Shown here piece after piece: positions 19,640 to 30,232 of a stretch of 64,000 nucleotides of DNA (position 1 is the first letter of the stretch; each line of letters starts with the position of its first letter). Source of the DNA: Kalmanozyma brasiliensis GHG001 (Eukaryota > Basidiomycota > Ustilaginomycetes > Ustilaginales). The DNA lies in the NCBI RefSeq assembly GCF_000497045.1, contig NW_015961953.1, forward strand, positions 124,001 through 188,000, read 5' to 3'. The notes beneath the pieces are model-generated. The model was not told the DNA's origin. It was given only the letters and a program-made list of their open reading frames with translations, and searched no databases. The position numbers were made by a program, and so were the translations under genes.

Positions 19640-20536
19640 GGTGATCGCGCTGGTGTTGGCTGGTGTGACCAGCCTAGTCTATCGAGATCAGCACCTTGAT
19701 ACAAGACGTTGGACCTGCTCTGACCCGCAGAGAGGTAATCGGTTTCCGCGACGAGATCCTATGAAGCTGAAGAGGCGGACGCCGCGAGCTGAGCTGGTGG
19801 ATGATGATATGGTTGTTGGAGTGAAAGAGCAAGCAAGCTGTGCAAGATGGCAAGTGATTGCAGAACAACAGGTTCGTGTTGCTCACAGTCTTAAAAATCC
19901 ACATTTTTATTGCGGCCCCTTTTTTGTGTGACGTTAGGGAGCGGGCGGCTGTGAAGCGCTTGACCAACACCATCACTACAGCGGCCGGTTCTGTCGCTTG
20001 TTTCACCACGCGTACCCCGATCGACCTCCTACTTCTTTGTTACAGCTTTGCCTTGATCTCGAGCTCATTGTCAACACGGCTCGTGCGTGTCGTGGGCTGA
20101 AAGGAGGTGTTAGCTGCCAGCGTTGATCCATGCTGCTGCTGCCCAACACGCCAAGAGCTGCTTCATGCACAAACAGCGTGTGGGACCGACAGCAAGTCTT
20201 CGCAGCGCCCCTAGAAACTTTGATGCACGGCAGTGCCGTGCGTTTGCTCTTCGGCCAATTCGTGCTTCTGCACCACATGGAACTGCAGATCGCTTGCAAG
20301 CCTCAAACCTTCAAAAAGTCGCCGAAAAGCATCAAACCATCCCATCAGAGGCTTAACATGATCGTCAAAAAGCTCCACCTCGAGTGATCTTCTCAAACAG
20401 CTTCAGGGTCTTGTCGAGACCATCACGCTCTCAGCGTACTTTCACTCCATTATCGAGCGTTGCTGCATCGCCAACAGCCTTTCGAAGACATGCCGCCGAC
20501 TCATCCCGGCTAATTCTAGGTCAGAATTCCATCACG
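19640..20536. other. Divergent promoter region between the MscS channel and cyclin genes
   Basis: No supported gene. An AT-richer patch lies at about 19890-19925. The downstream cyclin frame is open back to an ATG at 20384, but the residues encoded there look like leader sequence. Confidence 0.5.
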
Positions 20537-22549
20537 ATGCCTGCCCACGCACGCGGCGGGCCAGCGCCCACCGGTCCTGCTGGCTGGCAGAACGATGCCA
20601 GGTTTGCCCAGATCCAACCGCCCACCGGTCCATCGAACAGGATGCCTGCACAACCACACATCGCAAAGATGCCGCAGCCTGCAGCTACTGCTTCTGTAGG
20701 TGCGCCGATCAGCGTGCCCACTGCGCCTGCCATCCCCGAGCCGGCTGCGATTCCCACCTTCTCGCACATCCCTTACTTCACCGCGATTCAGCTCGAGACG
20801 CTGTACGCCCGCAAACGCGGCGCCCGCATGTCAGCATCGACATGGCTCAACAATCGTGATATCGCCTCTGGCTTCATTCAGTCTGTCGCATCTCGACTCG
20901 GTTTCCCGCAGCGGACCATTGCGACGGCGCAGCAGATCTACCAGCGTTTCCACCTCTTCTATCCGCCCTCGGACTTTGTACTGCACGAGATTGCGGTCGC
21001 CTCGCTCTTTGTCGCGGCCAAACTCAATGACACGCACAAGAAGCCGAGAGACTTGCTTTTGGCAAGCTATGCTCTCCGTTTCCCGCAGCTTGTCAAAGGT
21101 GGTGGGTCATCTGTCCCAGATGCTGCTGTAGCTGGACCATCGGCTTCAGCGCCGGCTTCGACAGCAGACGAGCCAACCTTTCCCACCCTTGCGGGTCAGA
21201 AGCGCAAGCATGCGGCTGTAGGAGCACCAACGAGCAATGACACCTCCACCCCACGACCACTCGCCATGGCCATCGGCAGCGTAGGCGAAGCCGACATCGA
21301 CCCCACCATCCTCGAGACCGACCGCAAACGGCTCATGGCGCTCGAAAAGCTCATCATCGAAAGCCTCTGCTTCAACTTCCACAGCAACGCCAACACCACG
21401 CTCAAGATGGTCATCAAACTTGGGCGTCGGAGTCGCCTGTCCAAATCGTTTGTTCGTACAGCGTGGAAGGTGGCCGCCGACCTATTTCGGACTTCGGCGC
21501 CGCTGCAGTATGCGCCGAATGTGATTGCTGTGGCGGCCTTGTATGGGGCTGCGTTGTTGGCGAGGCCGCCGCCGAGGACGACGTTGCCTTCCGAGCAGAC
21601 TGGAGGGGAGGAGGAGGAGTCGCATGATGCACTAGTGGCGTTTTTGAACAGCATCAAGGCGGTCTCTGCCACACCGGCGCCGCAGTCCCCCGATGAGCCT
21701 TCACCAGCAACGACTGTTCCGCTGGCAGAACCTTTTCCCGGATGCGACGCTCTCACCCACGTTCACATTGAAGACGTGGAAGAATCGGTGCACGAACTGC
21801 TCGATCTCTACCTCTCCTGTTCCGCTCAACTCCCTCCTTCGCTCTACATGACCTCCGCTTCGGGATTGGGTGCTTCGCACGGGCACGGTACGACCCCGTC
21901 GCCCTTGTCGCCCGCCGATCCGCTCGATGTGTCTCCTTCTTCTTCTGGCGGCGACGTTGCTCCCGCTAGCGCACGCAAGAAGCTTAAGCAGTACGAGTAC
22001 TCCCCTCCGCCATTTGGCCTGGTCGACTGGCTCAACTCTTCCCGGTGTAGTCAGCTGCAGGGTGCGGTGGGGGGCAAACCAACCGGCGGATCGGATCCCA
22101 CCGCGCCCACCAAGGAGCTCTCGACCTTGCTGACGGATCTCAAGATCTACTTACGGGGGATCGAGTACGATCGACAGCGGGCGGACGATGCGTATCTCGC
22201 CGAGCGGAACATCCTAGCTGAAGTCAACATTGTGCCTCTGCCCGGGTCTGCCGCTATGGAAGCGGGAGTGCAGTCGGTAGGCATGCTGAGTACGCCCGCT
22301 CACTCGGTGGGGATCGAACTCCGACCGCTCACTGGAACGCAGCCGGCGATGCTGGATGAGAAGCAGAAAGTGGTGGTGGAGCGCATACGGAGACGCAAAC
22401 TCGTCGCTGCGCTGCGGTTGACATTTGTCGAACCCGAGGTGGAGAAGCGTCCCCTTCCGCACCCCATCGAGACCATCTCGTCAAAAGCGGTGGACCCACC
22501 ACCTGAAGTAAAACGTCGTATCGACGCAGCCAAACGCTACCTCTTCTAA
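20537..22549 (+). CDS. CTK2: Cyclin of the Ctk2 / cyclin K-L type
   Basis: A 670-residue single-exon protein with two cyclin folds. The first is at about 76-175 (HIPYFTAIQLETLYARKRG, FHLFYPPSDFVLHEIAVASL, then FVAAKLNDTHKKPRDLL). The second begins near 264 (ALEKLIIESLCFNFH, then KVAADLFRTSAPLQYAPNVI). The spacing and KLNDTHKKPRD wording fit transcription cyclins, best the beta subunit of the CTD kinase CTDK-1, which phosphorylates RNA polymerase II during elongation. Cyclin K or L cannot be excluded. A ~90-residue Ser/Ala-rich insertion separates the folds, and a long tail ends in a Lys/Arg-rich helix. The start at 20537 (MPAHARGG) is preferred over the upstream ATG at 20384. Confidence 0.82.
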   Translation: MPAHARGGPAPTGPAGWQNDARFAQIQPPTGPSNRMPAQPHIAKMPQPAATASVGAPISVPTAPAIPEPAAIPTFSHIPYFTAIQLETLYARKRGARMSASTWLNNRDIASGFIQSVASRLGFPQRTIATAQQIYQRFHLFYPPSDFVLHEIAVASLFVAAKLNDTHKKPRDLLLASYALRFPQLVKGGGSSVPDAAVAGPSASAPASTADEPTFPTLAGQKRKHAAVGAPTSNDTSTPRPLAMAIGSVGEADIDPTILETDRKRLMALEKLIIESLCFNFHSNANTTLKMVIKLGRRSRLSKSFVRTAWKVAADLFRTSAPLQYAPNVIAVAALYGAALLARPPPRTTLPSEQTGGEEEESHDALVAFLNSIKAVSATPAPQSPDEPSPATTVPLAEPFPGCDALTHVHIEDVEESVHELLDLYLSCSAQLPPSLYMTSASGLGASHGHGTTPSPLSPADPLDVSPSSSGGDVAPASARKKLKQYEYSPPPFGLVDWLNSSRCSQLQGAVGGKPTGGSDPTAPTKELSTLLTDLKIYLRGIEYDRQRADDAYLAERNILAEVNIVPLPGSAAMEAGVQSVGMLSTPAHSVGIELRPLTGTQPAMLDEKQKVVVERIRRRKLVAALRLTFVEPEVEKRPLPHPIETISSKAVDPPPEVKRRIDAAKRYLF

Positions 22550-23156
22550 CCACTCACTATCACTCTCGCAATGCAAACATGATATCAATTGCAAAACTGC
22601 ATAGTATGTGTAAAAAATGTCGACATCGATTTCTTGCCCAGAAGCGGTGGAAGCAGATACCCGGCTAACTAGGTAATGTGTATATCGTGTGCAACGCCCA
22701 AGAAGGCGCTCAATCTTTCCCGTTTTTCCCTCAACCAGATGTCCACTGAAAAAAGGACACTGTGATGAATATAACGGGAGGAAGGTGTGGAGTGGCTCAA
22801 TAGGGGGAAGACTCACGGACGGAAGAAAAGGGAAGGGATGAGGAAGGGGGACACACTCGACACAGGCGAGCAGAGCACATCCAGTGCGGACGAGAATGAG
22901 GGTGCTTTCGTATCGGCGCTGCTGCCACCACGAGGTGACGCAGTCGCTGTGCGGAAGAGCTGGTATCTTACAATGCGGCGAGATCCGGATTAGAGAAAAC
23001 GAAAAACGAGTGGTGGATAGTGCTTGAGGAACGGAGGTGCGATGCTTGACGAAGGACGAGGGGCGAGAGGAGAACTGGAAGGAATTGGTCGAAACAGGTG
23101 GTGATACAGTGACCCTGAGCGGGCGGTCAAGTGGACGCTCGAGTGATGGCGCTGGC
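22550..23156. other. Convergent 3' flank between CTK2 and the GHITM-like gene
   Basis: Two genes end on either side. Antisense open frames are present but show no domain. Nothing else is seen. Confidence 0.5.
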
Positions 23157-24254
23157 TCACTTGCGACGGTTCTGCTGCATGCCGAGGATCTGCACCATCC
23201 TGACAAAGATGTTGATAAAGTCGAGCTCGAGGCTGATCGACTCGGCGAGCGGGTCACCAGCCATGTAGCCTGCTCGCACCATCTGGGCGTGCTTCAGGAT
23301 ACGCTGCGTGTCGTACAGAACAAAGGCACCGAAGACGGCGAGACCGCCGTAGAGCGAGAGTGCCTCCGTAGCGGCGAGGGCACGGAATGCGGTGCGAGGC
23401 AGGAGCATGGGTGCCAGCGACGAGAGAGCGACGATGGTAACACCAGCGAGCAAAGGTCCGCCCATCCAGAGGTACTTGTCTTCCTTGGCAGTGGCACCGA
23501 CGTAGCAGAGCGAGCCCACGAGACCAGCAGTGTAGAGAGCAGCTCGCGATAGCACGGCCGGGTTGAGGAAGAGCAAAGGACTGAGGACGGCAGCCTGCGA
23601 AGCGTTGAAGAGTAGCCACGACGGCACCTTCAGGGGATGACCATTAGGCAGCGAAGTGGCGCCGATCATACCGCCAATGCTAGCGACCAGACCGACACCA
23701 AGCACGAGCCACGGGTTGGCCATCATGACACGCTGCGAGACTCCGTAGCGGTGGAGACCAATGGCGGCACCGGCTGTGAGAGTCAAGCCACCAGCGAGGT
23801 ACATGAAGGTCTTGTGCAGATACTCGGCCTCGACCGGGTGGAGCGAGTCGCGGGTTTCGCGGTTGAGGAACATGTTGGCGCCAAGAGCAGTGCCTCCGAT
23901 GATACCAAGGCTGGTCAGGGCGCGGGTCCATCCGCCGGGCTGCGAGAAGCTGGTTGGTGCATCGGCCGCAGGGGCAGCGTGAGGGGCCGCAAAGGCGAAC
24001 CGCCCGCCAGGACCACCGTTGCCGACATTGGGACGGAAGGGACTGGTACGGACTCCTCGAACCTGTTGCTGTACCTGCCGAAGAGGTTGTGCTACGCTTT
24101 TGCTCGTCGACGAGACGACGGACTTGCCAGAGGCCGACGTGAGGAAGCGCAAGGGCTGAGCGGCTGTCTTACTGCTGATGACGGTAGGGCTGCGAGCCAC
24201 CAACAGCGAATTGTGCAGCGAGCGCTGCAGCGTCTGGAACGATGGCCTCAACAT
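23157..24254 (-). CDS. Mitochondrial Bax-inhibitor-1 family protein (GHITM/TMBIM5-like)
   Basis: A 365-residue protein. The first ~70 residues are Ser/Arg/Ala-rich and almost free of acidic residues, as in a mitochondrial presequence. From about 105 it has seven to eight hydrophobic helices. These include YLAGGLTLTAGAAIGLHRYG, the NPWLVLGVGLVASIGGMIGA segment, and the family-typical end with AVFGAFVLYDTQRILKHAQM and the SLELDFINIFVRMVQILG segment. This order and the presequence match GHITM/TMBIM5 of the mitochondrial inner membrane, linked to cristae structure and cation exchange in animals. The fungal function is inferred. It is divergent from KAP123. Confidence 0.9.
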   Translation of the reverse strand: MLRPSFQTLQRSLHNSLLVARSPTVISSKTAAQPLRFLTSASGKSVVSSTSKSVAQPLRQVQQQVRGVRTSPFRPNVGNGGPGGRFAFAAPHAAPAADAPTSFSQPGGWTRALTSLGIIGGTALGANMFLNRETRDSLHPVEAEYLHKTFMYLAGGLTLTAGAAIGLHRYGVSQRVMMANPWLVLGVGLVASIGGMIGATSLPNGHPLKVPSWLLFNASQAAVLSPLLFLNPAVLSRAALYTAGLVGSLCYVGATAKEDKYLWMGGPLLAGVTIVALSSLAPMLLPRTAFRALAATEALSLYGGLAVFGAFVLYDTQRILKHAQMVRAGYMAGDPLAESISLELDFINIFVRMVQILGMQQNRRK

Positions 24255-25124
24255 GGAGGGCCTGAGAAGCTCAAGCGAGCCAGAGCTGTGGAAGTTGTGT
24301 TAGTGAGTAGCGGAATGGGAGACAAGAATCAAGGTTGTGCCCTCGTCGAGAAGCGGATGATGTGGTTGACAAACAAGGCGTTGAGGGAACGGACCATGGA
24401 CAGGACAGTCATCGTCACCGTCTGACCCTCTTCTCTCTGCTGCGCTTTTTTTCGCTCAAGACCTCCACCTCTGAGCCAATCAGGCCGCGGCCGCCTGGTG
24501 CTGTTGCTGCTGCGGATGACTAGCAATTTTCCATGCTCAGCTTTTGGCTGCTTCTCGAGTCGATCACGCGCTGTCGTGCGAAAAAGGCTTCCTCAAAGCC
24601 TTGAGTTTTTTGTGTTGCTGCACGTCTGAAATTTTGGCTGTGATGCACGCACCAGGCTAGCAAGGAAGAAGGATGCAAACTGCACTTTTCAGAAAAGGCA
24701 GAAAAGGTTTGAGGCACACGCTGGTTCACCACCTCGCTCGTCCAAGAAGAAAAAAGGACAAAAGAAAAGGGAAAAAGTGTTCTTCTCGTCAAACTGAAAT
24801 TTTTGGTGTCTCGAGAAGGAGCAGGAGGAGGACTTCTTCTTGCTGCTCACTCTACCCGCACCATCATCCTTCCCGCACATCATCCTCATCCCACCCCTCC
24901 TTCCTCTTGCTATCCATCCGCGGATATCTTCGAGGCTTGCTCATCTCTTCTTCTTCTTCTCTTCGAGCCTGTCACGCCGCAGGTACATCGGACTTTGCGG
25001 ACTCTCTGGTCGCAGTCGTTCCAACTCGCTATCCTCCGTCAAGCAGCGGACGTCTCCTCCCAAGAGCAACCATCAATCGCACCAATAGCTCGACCGAAGC
25101 TCTTCGGATCATCACACCATCACC
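24255..25124. other. Divergent promoter region between the GHITM-like gene and KAP123
   Basis: A pyrimidine-rich leader precedes KAP123 from about 24830. Several A- and T-rich tracts lie near 24440-24800. No supported gene. Confidence 0.5.
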
Positions 25125-28100
25125 ATGGATCCCGCGTTCGTCCAAGGGCTCCATGAGCTTCTCAAGCAGAGCAACGTCCCCGATACAAACACCGTCAAGG
25201 CTGCTACCGAGTCGCTCCAAAATACCTACTACAAGAACCCGCAATGCATTCCCGCACTCTTCGAGATCCTCGCCACCTCTCCTGACCTTGCTGTCCGCCA
25301 GCTTGCCGCAGTCGAATTGAGGAAACGACTCGCAAAGAGCGGAGGCAAGGTCTGGACCAAGCAGTCCGTTCAGGTCCGTGATGGCATCAAGGCCAAGCTC
25401 CTCGAAGTCGTCACCAACGAGCAGGCTGCCCCCGTCCGCAACGCCATTGCTCGTGTCATCTCCGAGATTGCCAAGCGCGAACTTCCCGCAGGCTCTTGGC
25501 CCGCTCTCCTCCCTTTCCTCTTCCAGGCCGCCGACTCGTCCAACGCCACCCACCGTCAAGTCTCGCTCTTCATCTTCTACACTGTCCTCGAGACCTTCGT
25601 CGACGGCGGCGACTCTCTCGACCAGCACCTTCCTCAGATCATGCAGCTCTTCGCAAAGAGCCTCCAGGACCCCGAGTCGATCGAAGTCCGCATCACCACC
25701 GTTCGTGCCCTCGGAAAGGTGGCTCAGAATCTCGAGAGCGATGCTTCCGCAGACCTGGCCGCCATGCAGTCCGCCGTACCCCAGATGGTTGGCGTGCTCA
25801 ACCAGTGTCTCGAGTCGAGCAACCAGGACGGTGTCCGACAGATTCTCGATGTGCTCGAGGAGATTTGCATGCTCGAAGTGCCCATCATCTCAAATCACAT
25901 CGCAGAGCTCATCGACTTCTTCCTCTCCAACGGTGCCAACACCGAGCACGAGGAGGACCTCCGACTCATGTGCCTCAACTCGCTCATCTGGATCTGCTCC
26001 TACAAGCGCTCCAAGGTGCAGAGCCTCGGCCTCGCAAAGCACATGATCGGCCGTCTCATGCCCATCGCTGTCGAAGAGGACTCGGACGACGTCGACGAGG
26101 ACTCCCCTTCGCGTCTCGCCCTCCGTGTCATTGACGGCCTCGCCACCGAACTTCCTCCCAGCCACGTCTTCCCACCATTGCTCGAGCAGATGCAGACCTA
26201 CATGAGCAACCAGGACCCTCACCACCGCAAGGCTGCCATGATGGCTTTCGGCGTCTCGGTCGAGGGATGCTCCGAATACATCCGCCCCCACATGAACGAC
26301 CTCTGGCCTTTCGTCGAGGCGGGTCTCAAGGACCACGAGGCTGTCGTTCGCAAGGCTGCCTGCGTTGCTCTTGGCTGCCTTTGCGAGATGCTCGAGGAGG
26401 AGTGCGCTGCCAAGCACGCGACCCTGCTCCCCGTCATCATGGAGCTCGTCAACGACCCTGCCACGCAGCGATCCGCCTGCACTGCTCTTGACTCGCTTCT
26501 TGAGGTCATGGGCTCGGACATCTCGCAGTACTTGCCCGCCATCATGGAGCGACTCGCCGGTCTTCTCGAGACGGCCCCCATCCCCGTCAAGGCCACCGTC
26601 ACCGGCGCCATCGGCAGTGCTGCTCACGCGTCTAAGGAGGGTTTTATCCCTTACTTCGACCAGACCATGCAGCGCATCAAGCCTTTCCTCACTCTGACCG
26701 AGGAGGGCGACGCCATGGACCTGCGCGGCATCACCACCGACACCGTCGGCACCTTCGCCGAGGCTGTCGGCAAGGAGGCCTTCCGACCCTACTTCCAGGA
26801 CTTGATGAAGCTCGCCTTCGAGGGCATGGACCTCAACAACCCTCGTCTGCGCGAGTGCAGCTTCATCTTCTTCGCCGTCATGTCGCGCGTGTTCGGCGAG
26901 GAGTTCACTCCCTTCCTTCCGCACGTTGTGCCCAGGCTGATCGAGTCGTGCCAGCAGTCCGAGCACGACCCCGTCCCCGGTGCATCTGGCGACGGCACCA
27001 TCAACGGCATCGGCATTCCGGGCGACGAGGACGATGACGATGGATTCGTCGACATTGACGAGCTCAACGACGCTTTCCTCAACGTCAACTCGGCCATCGC
27101 CATCGAGAAGGAGGTGGCCGCCGACTCGCTGGGCGAGATCTTTGCACACACCAAGTCCGGCTTCCTTCCCTACATTCAAGAGTCGGTCGCACAGCTCGTT
27201 TCGTTGCTCGACCACTTCTACCAGGGCATCCGCAAGAGCGCTGTCTCGGCCCTCTTCACCTACATCAACACGTTCAACGAGCTCAGCAACCCGCAGCCAT
27301 GGCAGTCTGGCATTCAGGTCAAGGTGCCTCTCAATGCCGACGTGCAGAAGCTGGTTAGCGTCGTCATCCCTGCCGTTCTCGAGATGTGGGAGAGCGAAGA
27401 TGATCGGTAAGTTCATTGATACCCGAGAATCTTGAGATAGATGCAGAGATGTGGATAAGCACGGCCATCGCCTCGAGTAGGGGCCCGCGCCACCTTCCAC
27501 AGGATGACAAACTTTCTCAGCTCACAATGACGTCCGTTATAGGAGCGGTCGAGTGACTACAACATTTTCTTTATCAGTACTGACTTTTTCGCGGCGCATC
27601 GCACGAGCTTTGGCGCCGATGCGCTCTGCGTTTAAGGCAACCGTGTTTGGGTCCATCTCTGCATCTTTATCTCGGATCGCGATTCGACAACGATGAAGGA
27701 CATGACACTGACATCCCTTGCCATTCAACTTAATGTTATGACAGAACTGCCGCCATTGAGGTGTGCCAGTCGTTGGCCGAATGCCTCAACAAGAACGGAC
27801 CGGCCATCATCGCGCCCGAGCACCTGGACGTGGTGTGCACCTACACCATCATGATCCTCGAGAAGAAGAGCCCACCTCAGCTCGACTCGGAGATTCCCGA
27901 GGAGGAGAACGAGGAGGCTTCCGAGTACGAGTCGGTGTTGATCTCGGCCGCTTCGGATCTGGTGGGCGCCATGGCCAACGTGCTTGGAGCCGAATTCAGC
28001 GATCCGTTGAAGCAATTCATGCCTCAGATTATGAAGTACTACACGCCAGGCCGCTCTGTGAGCGACCGATCCACCGCCATCGGATCGTTGGGCGAGATCA

Positions 28101-28675
28101 TCACGGGCATGAAGAGCGGCATCACGCCCTTCACTCAGGACATCCTCTCGTTGCTGTCGCGAGCACTCTCGGACGAAGAGGCGTCGGTGCGATCGAACGC
28201 TGTCTTTGCATCGGGCGTGCTGGTGGAGAACACGCAGGCGGACCTGAGCGCGCACTTCCCTGCGCTGCTCAACGCCATCCGCCCCTTCTTTGAGAAGGGC
28301 CAGAACGAGTCGGACGAGATCCTGACGGCACGCGACAATGCTTGCGGTTGCCTGTCGAGGATGATCATCAAGAACGCCGACGCGGTGCCGCTGGATCAGG
28401 CGCTGCCCATCTTGTTCTCGTCGTTGCCGCTGCAGAAGGACATGGCCGAGTGGTCGCCCGTGCTGCACTGCATGATGAACCTCATTCAGGCCAACAACGC
28501 GGTGGCGTCGCAGAACATCGACACGATCCTGCAGCTGTTCGCCCACGTGCTTGCGGGTGACGAGGACAACCTGGGTGCCCTGCTGCGCGGACAGGTCTGC
28601 GGCTTCGTCAGCCAGCTCAACACGCAGGTGCCCGACAAGGTGCAGGCTGCTGGTCTGCAGCAGTACCTCGTCTAA
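25125..28675 (+). CDS. KAP123: Karyopherin beta Kap123 (importin-4 type)
   Basis: Two exons, 25125-27406 and 27745-28675, give about 1070 residues, the normal size for Kap123. The protein is built of HEAT repeats from end to end. The N-terminus (FVQGLHELLKQSNVPDTNTV) and QLAAVELRKRLAKSGGK resemble the importin-beta N-terminal (Ran-binding) region. An acidic loop (GDEDDDDGFVDIDELND) precedes the C-terminal repeats. Kap123 imports ribosomal proteins and histones into the nucleus. Splicing joins a GTAAGT donor at 27407 to a TATGACAG acceptor ending at 27744. Codon CG|A is restored and HEAT sequence resumes as TAAIEVCQSLAECLNKN. The 338-nt intron is far longer than the others here. Confidence 0.94.
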
Positions 28676-30232
28676 GGTTCCCTCTCTAGCTCGCGCGTTC
28701 CGTCCATTGCAAACATACCCGAGTAGTGTTTCGATACATTTGCTCAACCTGCACTCAGCATCTCCGCCTTGTTCTCGCTTCCCCTTTCATCCCTAGACGT
28801 TACTGAATGATAATGTGTTCCCATACAACAAACAGCTGTTCCTGGACTGTGCGATGAGGCTGTGACGAATGCCTTTTTCCACGAAGCATGGCAGTGATGA
28901 TGCACAGCTTCACGCTCTCGCAACGTTTCCAGGGTCTCTGCGGCAAGGCGATTTTCACCGGACGCGCGCGCCCTAATCTGCGCCAGCTGCCTGTCGTCGC
29001 GTGAGAGGGGTGGTGAGGTCGCGTCGTAGTCGAACACTAAGACCTGCCTTGCTGTTGCTGCTGACGAACTAGAGTCGACTGGTCTGTCTGAGTCGACCAT
29101 AGCGATGGCATACGGCTGGTCCGCTTAGCGCCGTTTACACGCTCACTGTGAAGATACGATTGCAAAGCTACAGTAAGCTGAAGCAGTGCTCCGCTTCAGA
29201 GAGGGCACTGCTCTGAATACGAAACGACAAAGGGCTCCAATACAAAAGGGAGGTGTCGGTATTCGAATTCAAAGGCATGCGTGTCAGCGCCTGAGCAGCA
29301 GCCAACGCTCTAAATTTTGAAAGAGCAACACTTTTTTTTTTTCTTCCCTCCCTCTGGCCTTGGACCCTCGTTGGCTCGGCGTCAAAAGGGGCACAAGTTT
29401 CCTGTGGGCTTGGTTTGGGCGCGTTGGAAGACTCAGAAAAGCGCGTCGCCCTTTCATTTGGAGCTCTCCGTGTGTGCTGGCGCTCGCCTAAGGCTGTTAC
29501 TTTCCGAGACAGAGCAGCACCAAGCCTGCTGCTCGGTCAGGGTTCTCCGTCTACATTCCGCCTGCAAATTTGAGCGAGCGTATCACAAGACGGCGTGTCA
29601 CTTTCGGTGCGCGTGTGATTCACACGCACCCTTTCTGGCTGGTGGGCGTAGGAAAGTGTGTGTTGGTGGGTCGAGGCTAGCTCGCACGTCTGTCTGCAGA
29701 CCGTGAGCTTTGTTGCACGCCTTTCGCCCTGAGTGTAAGTGTGACCCGGCACGATCTTCTGCGTCTGCGTCTGCATCTTCAGCTCGAGCCTCTTGACCAA
29801 CGCCCATCACGCATTTCGTTCCCTTCGTCCTCTCTCTCTCTCTCTTTCGTCCTTCCTTTCTTCACACCATCGGGATTCGTCGCGCTTGCTAGATCTGCTT
29901 CGTCTGGCACGACTTGGTCGCAGCGTTCCCGTGGAACTTTTCGACACTTTTCCGAGAGCAGGCTTCTCCATTGTGCATTCGACGAGCCTCCGTTGTGGCA
30001 AGTCGCTACCACCACCTCGCAGCAAGCGTCGCTCGGCAAGTCGCCCTGGTGGTCATCTGCGATTATCCTGGACTGCATCGACGCGTCTGTGCTTAGCTCG
30101 AAGCTGCTCAGCTGCTCAGCGTCTGCAACATCGACTCGGTCCTTCGCTAGACTCACACCTAGAAGCAGCGCTGCTCGAAGCAAGCGTCAGACTCCTTAGT
30201 ACAGCCAGCCCGCGGCACTCACAGCAGCAACC
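28676..30232. other. Intergenic region and long leader of MYO5
   Basis: No supported gene. It contains a 13-T run near 29332 and a TC microsatellite near 29830-29846. Two HMG-box-like sequences, ACAAAGGGC (29227-29235) and ACAAAAGGGA (29242-29251), lie close together. From about 29800 it is pyrimidine-rich leader. Confidence 0.5.

Noticed and set aside
22481..23257. A 258-codon minus-strand frame overlapping the ends of CTK2 and the GHITM-like gene
   Set aside because: It overlaps two well-supported genes and has no recognisable feature.
25890..27500. A 536-codon open frame antisense to KAP123
   Set aside because: It mirrors the HEAT-repeat coding frame. Strong C/G third-position bias in the sense gene removes stops from the antisense frame. 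Composition is Val/Asp/Leu/Gly/His-rich without any domain.
28744..29100. A 118-codon minus-strand frame with an ATG
   Set aside because: Mixed composition with no motif, no promoter sign and no intron signals. Chance is as likely as a gene.
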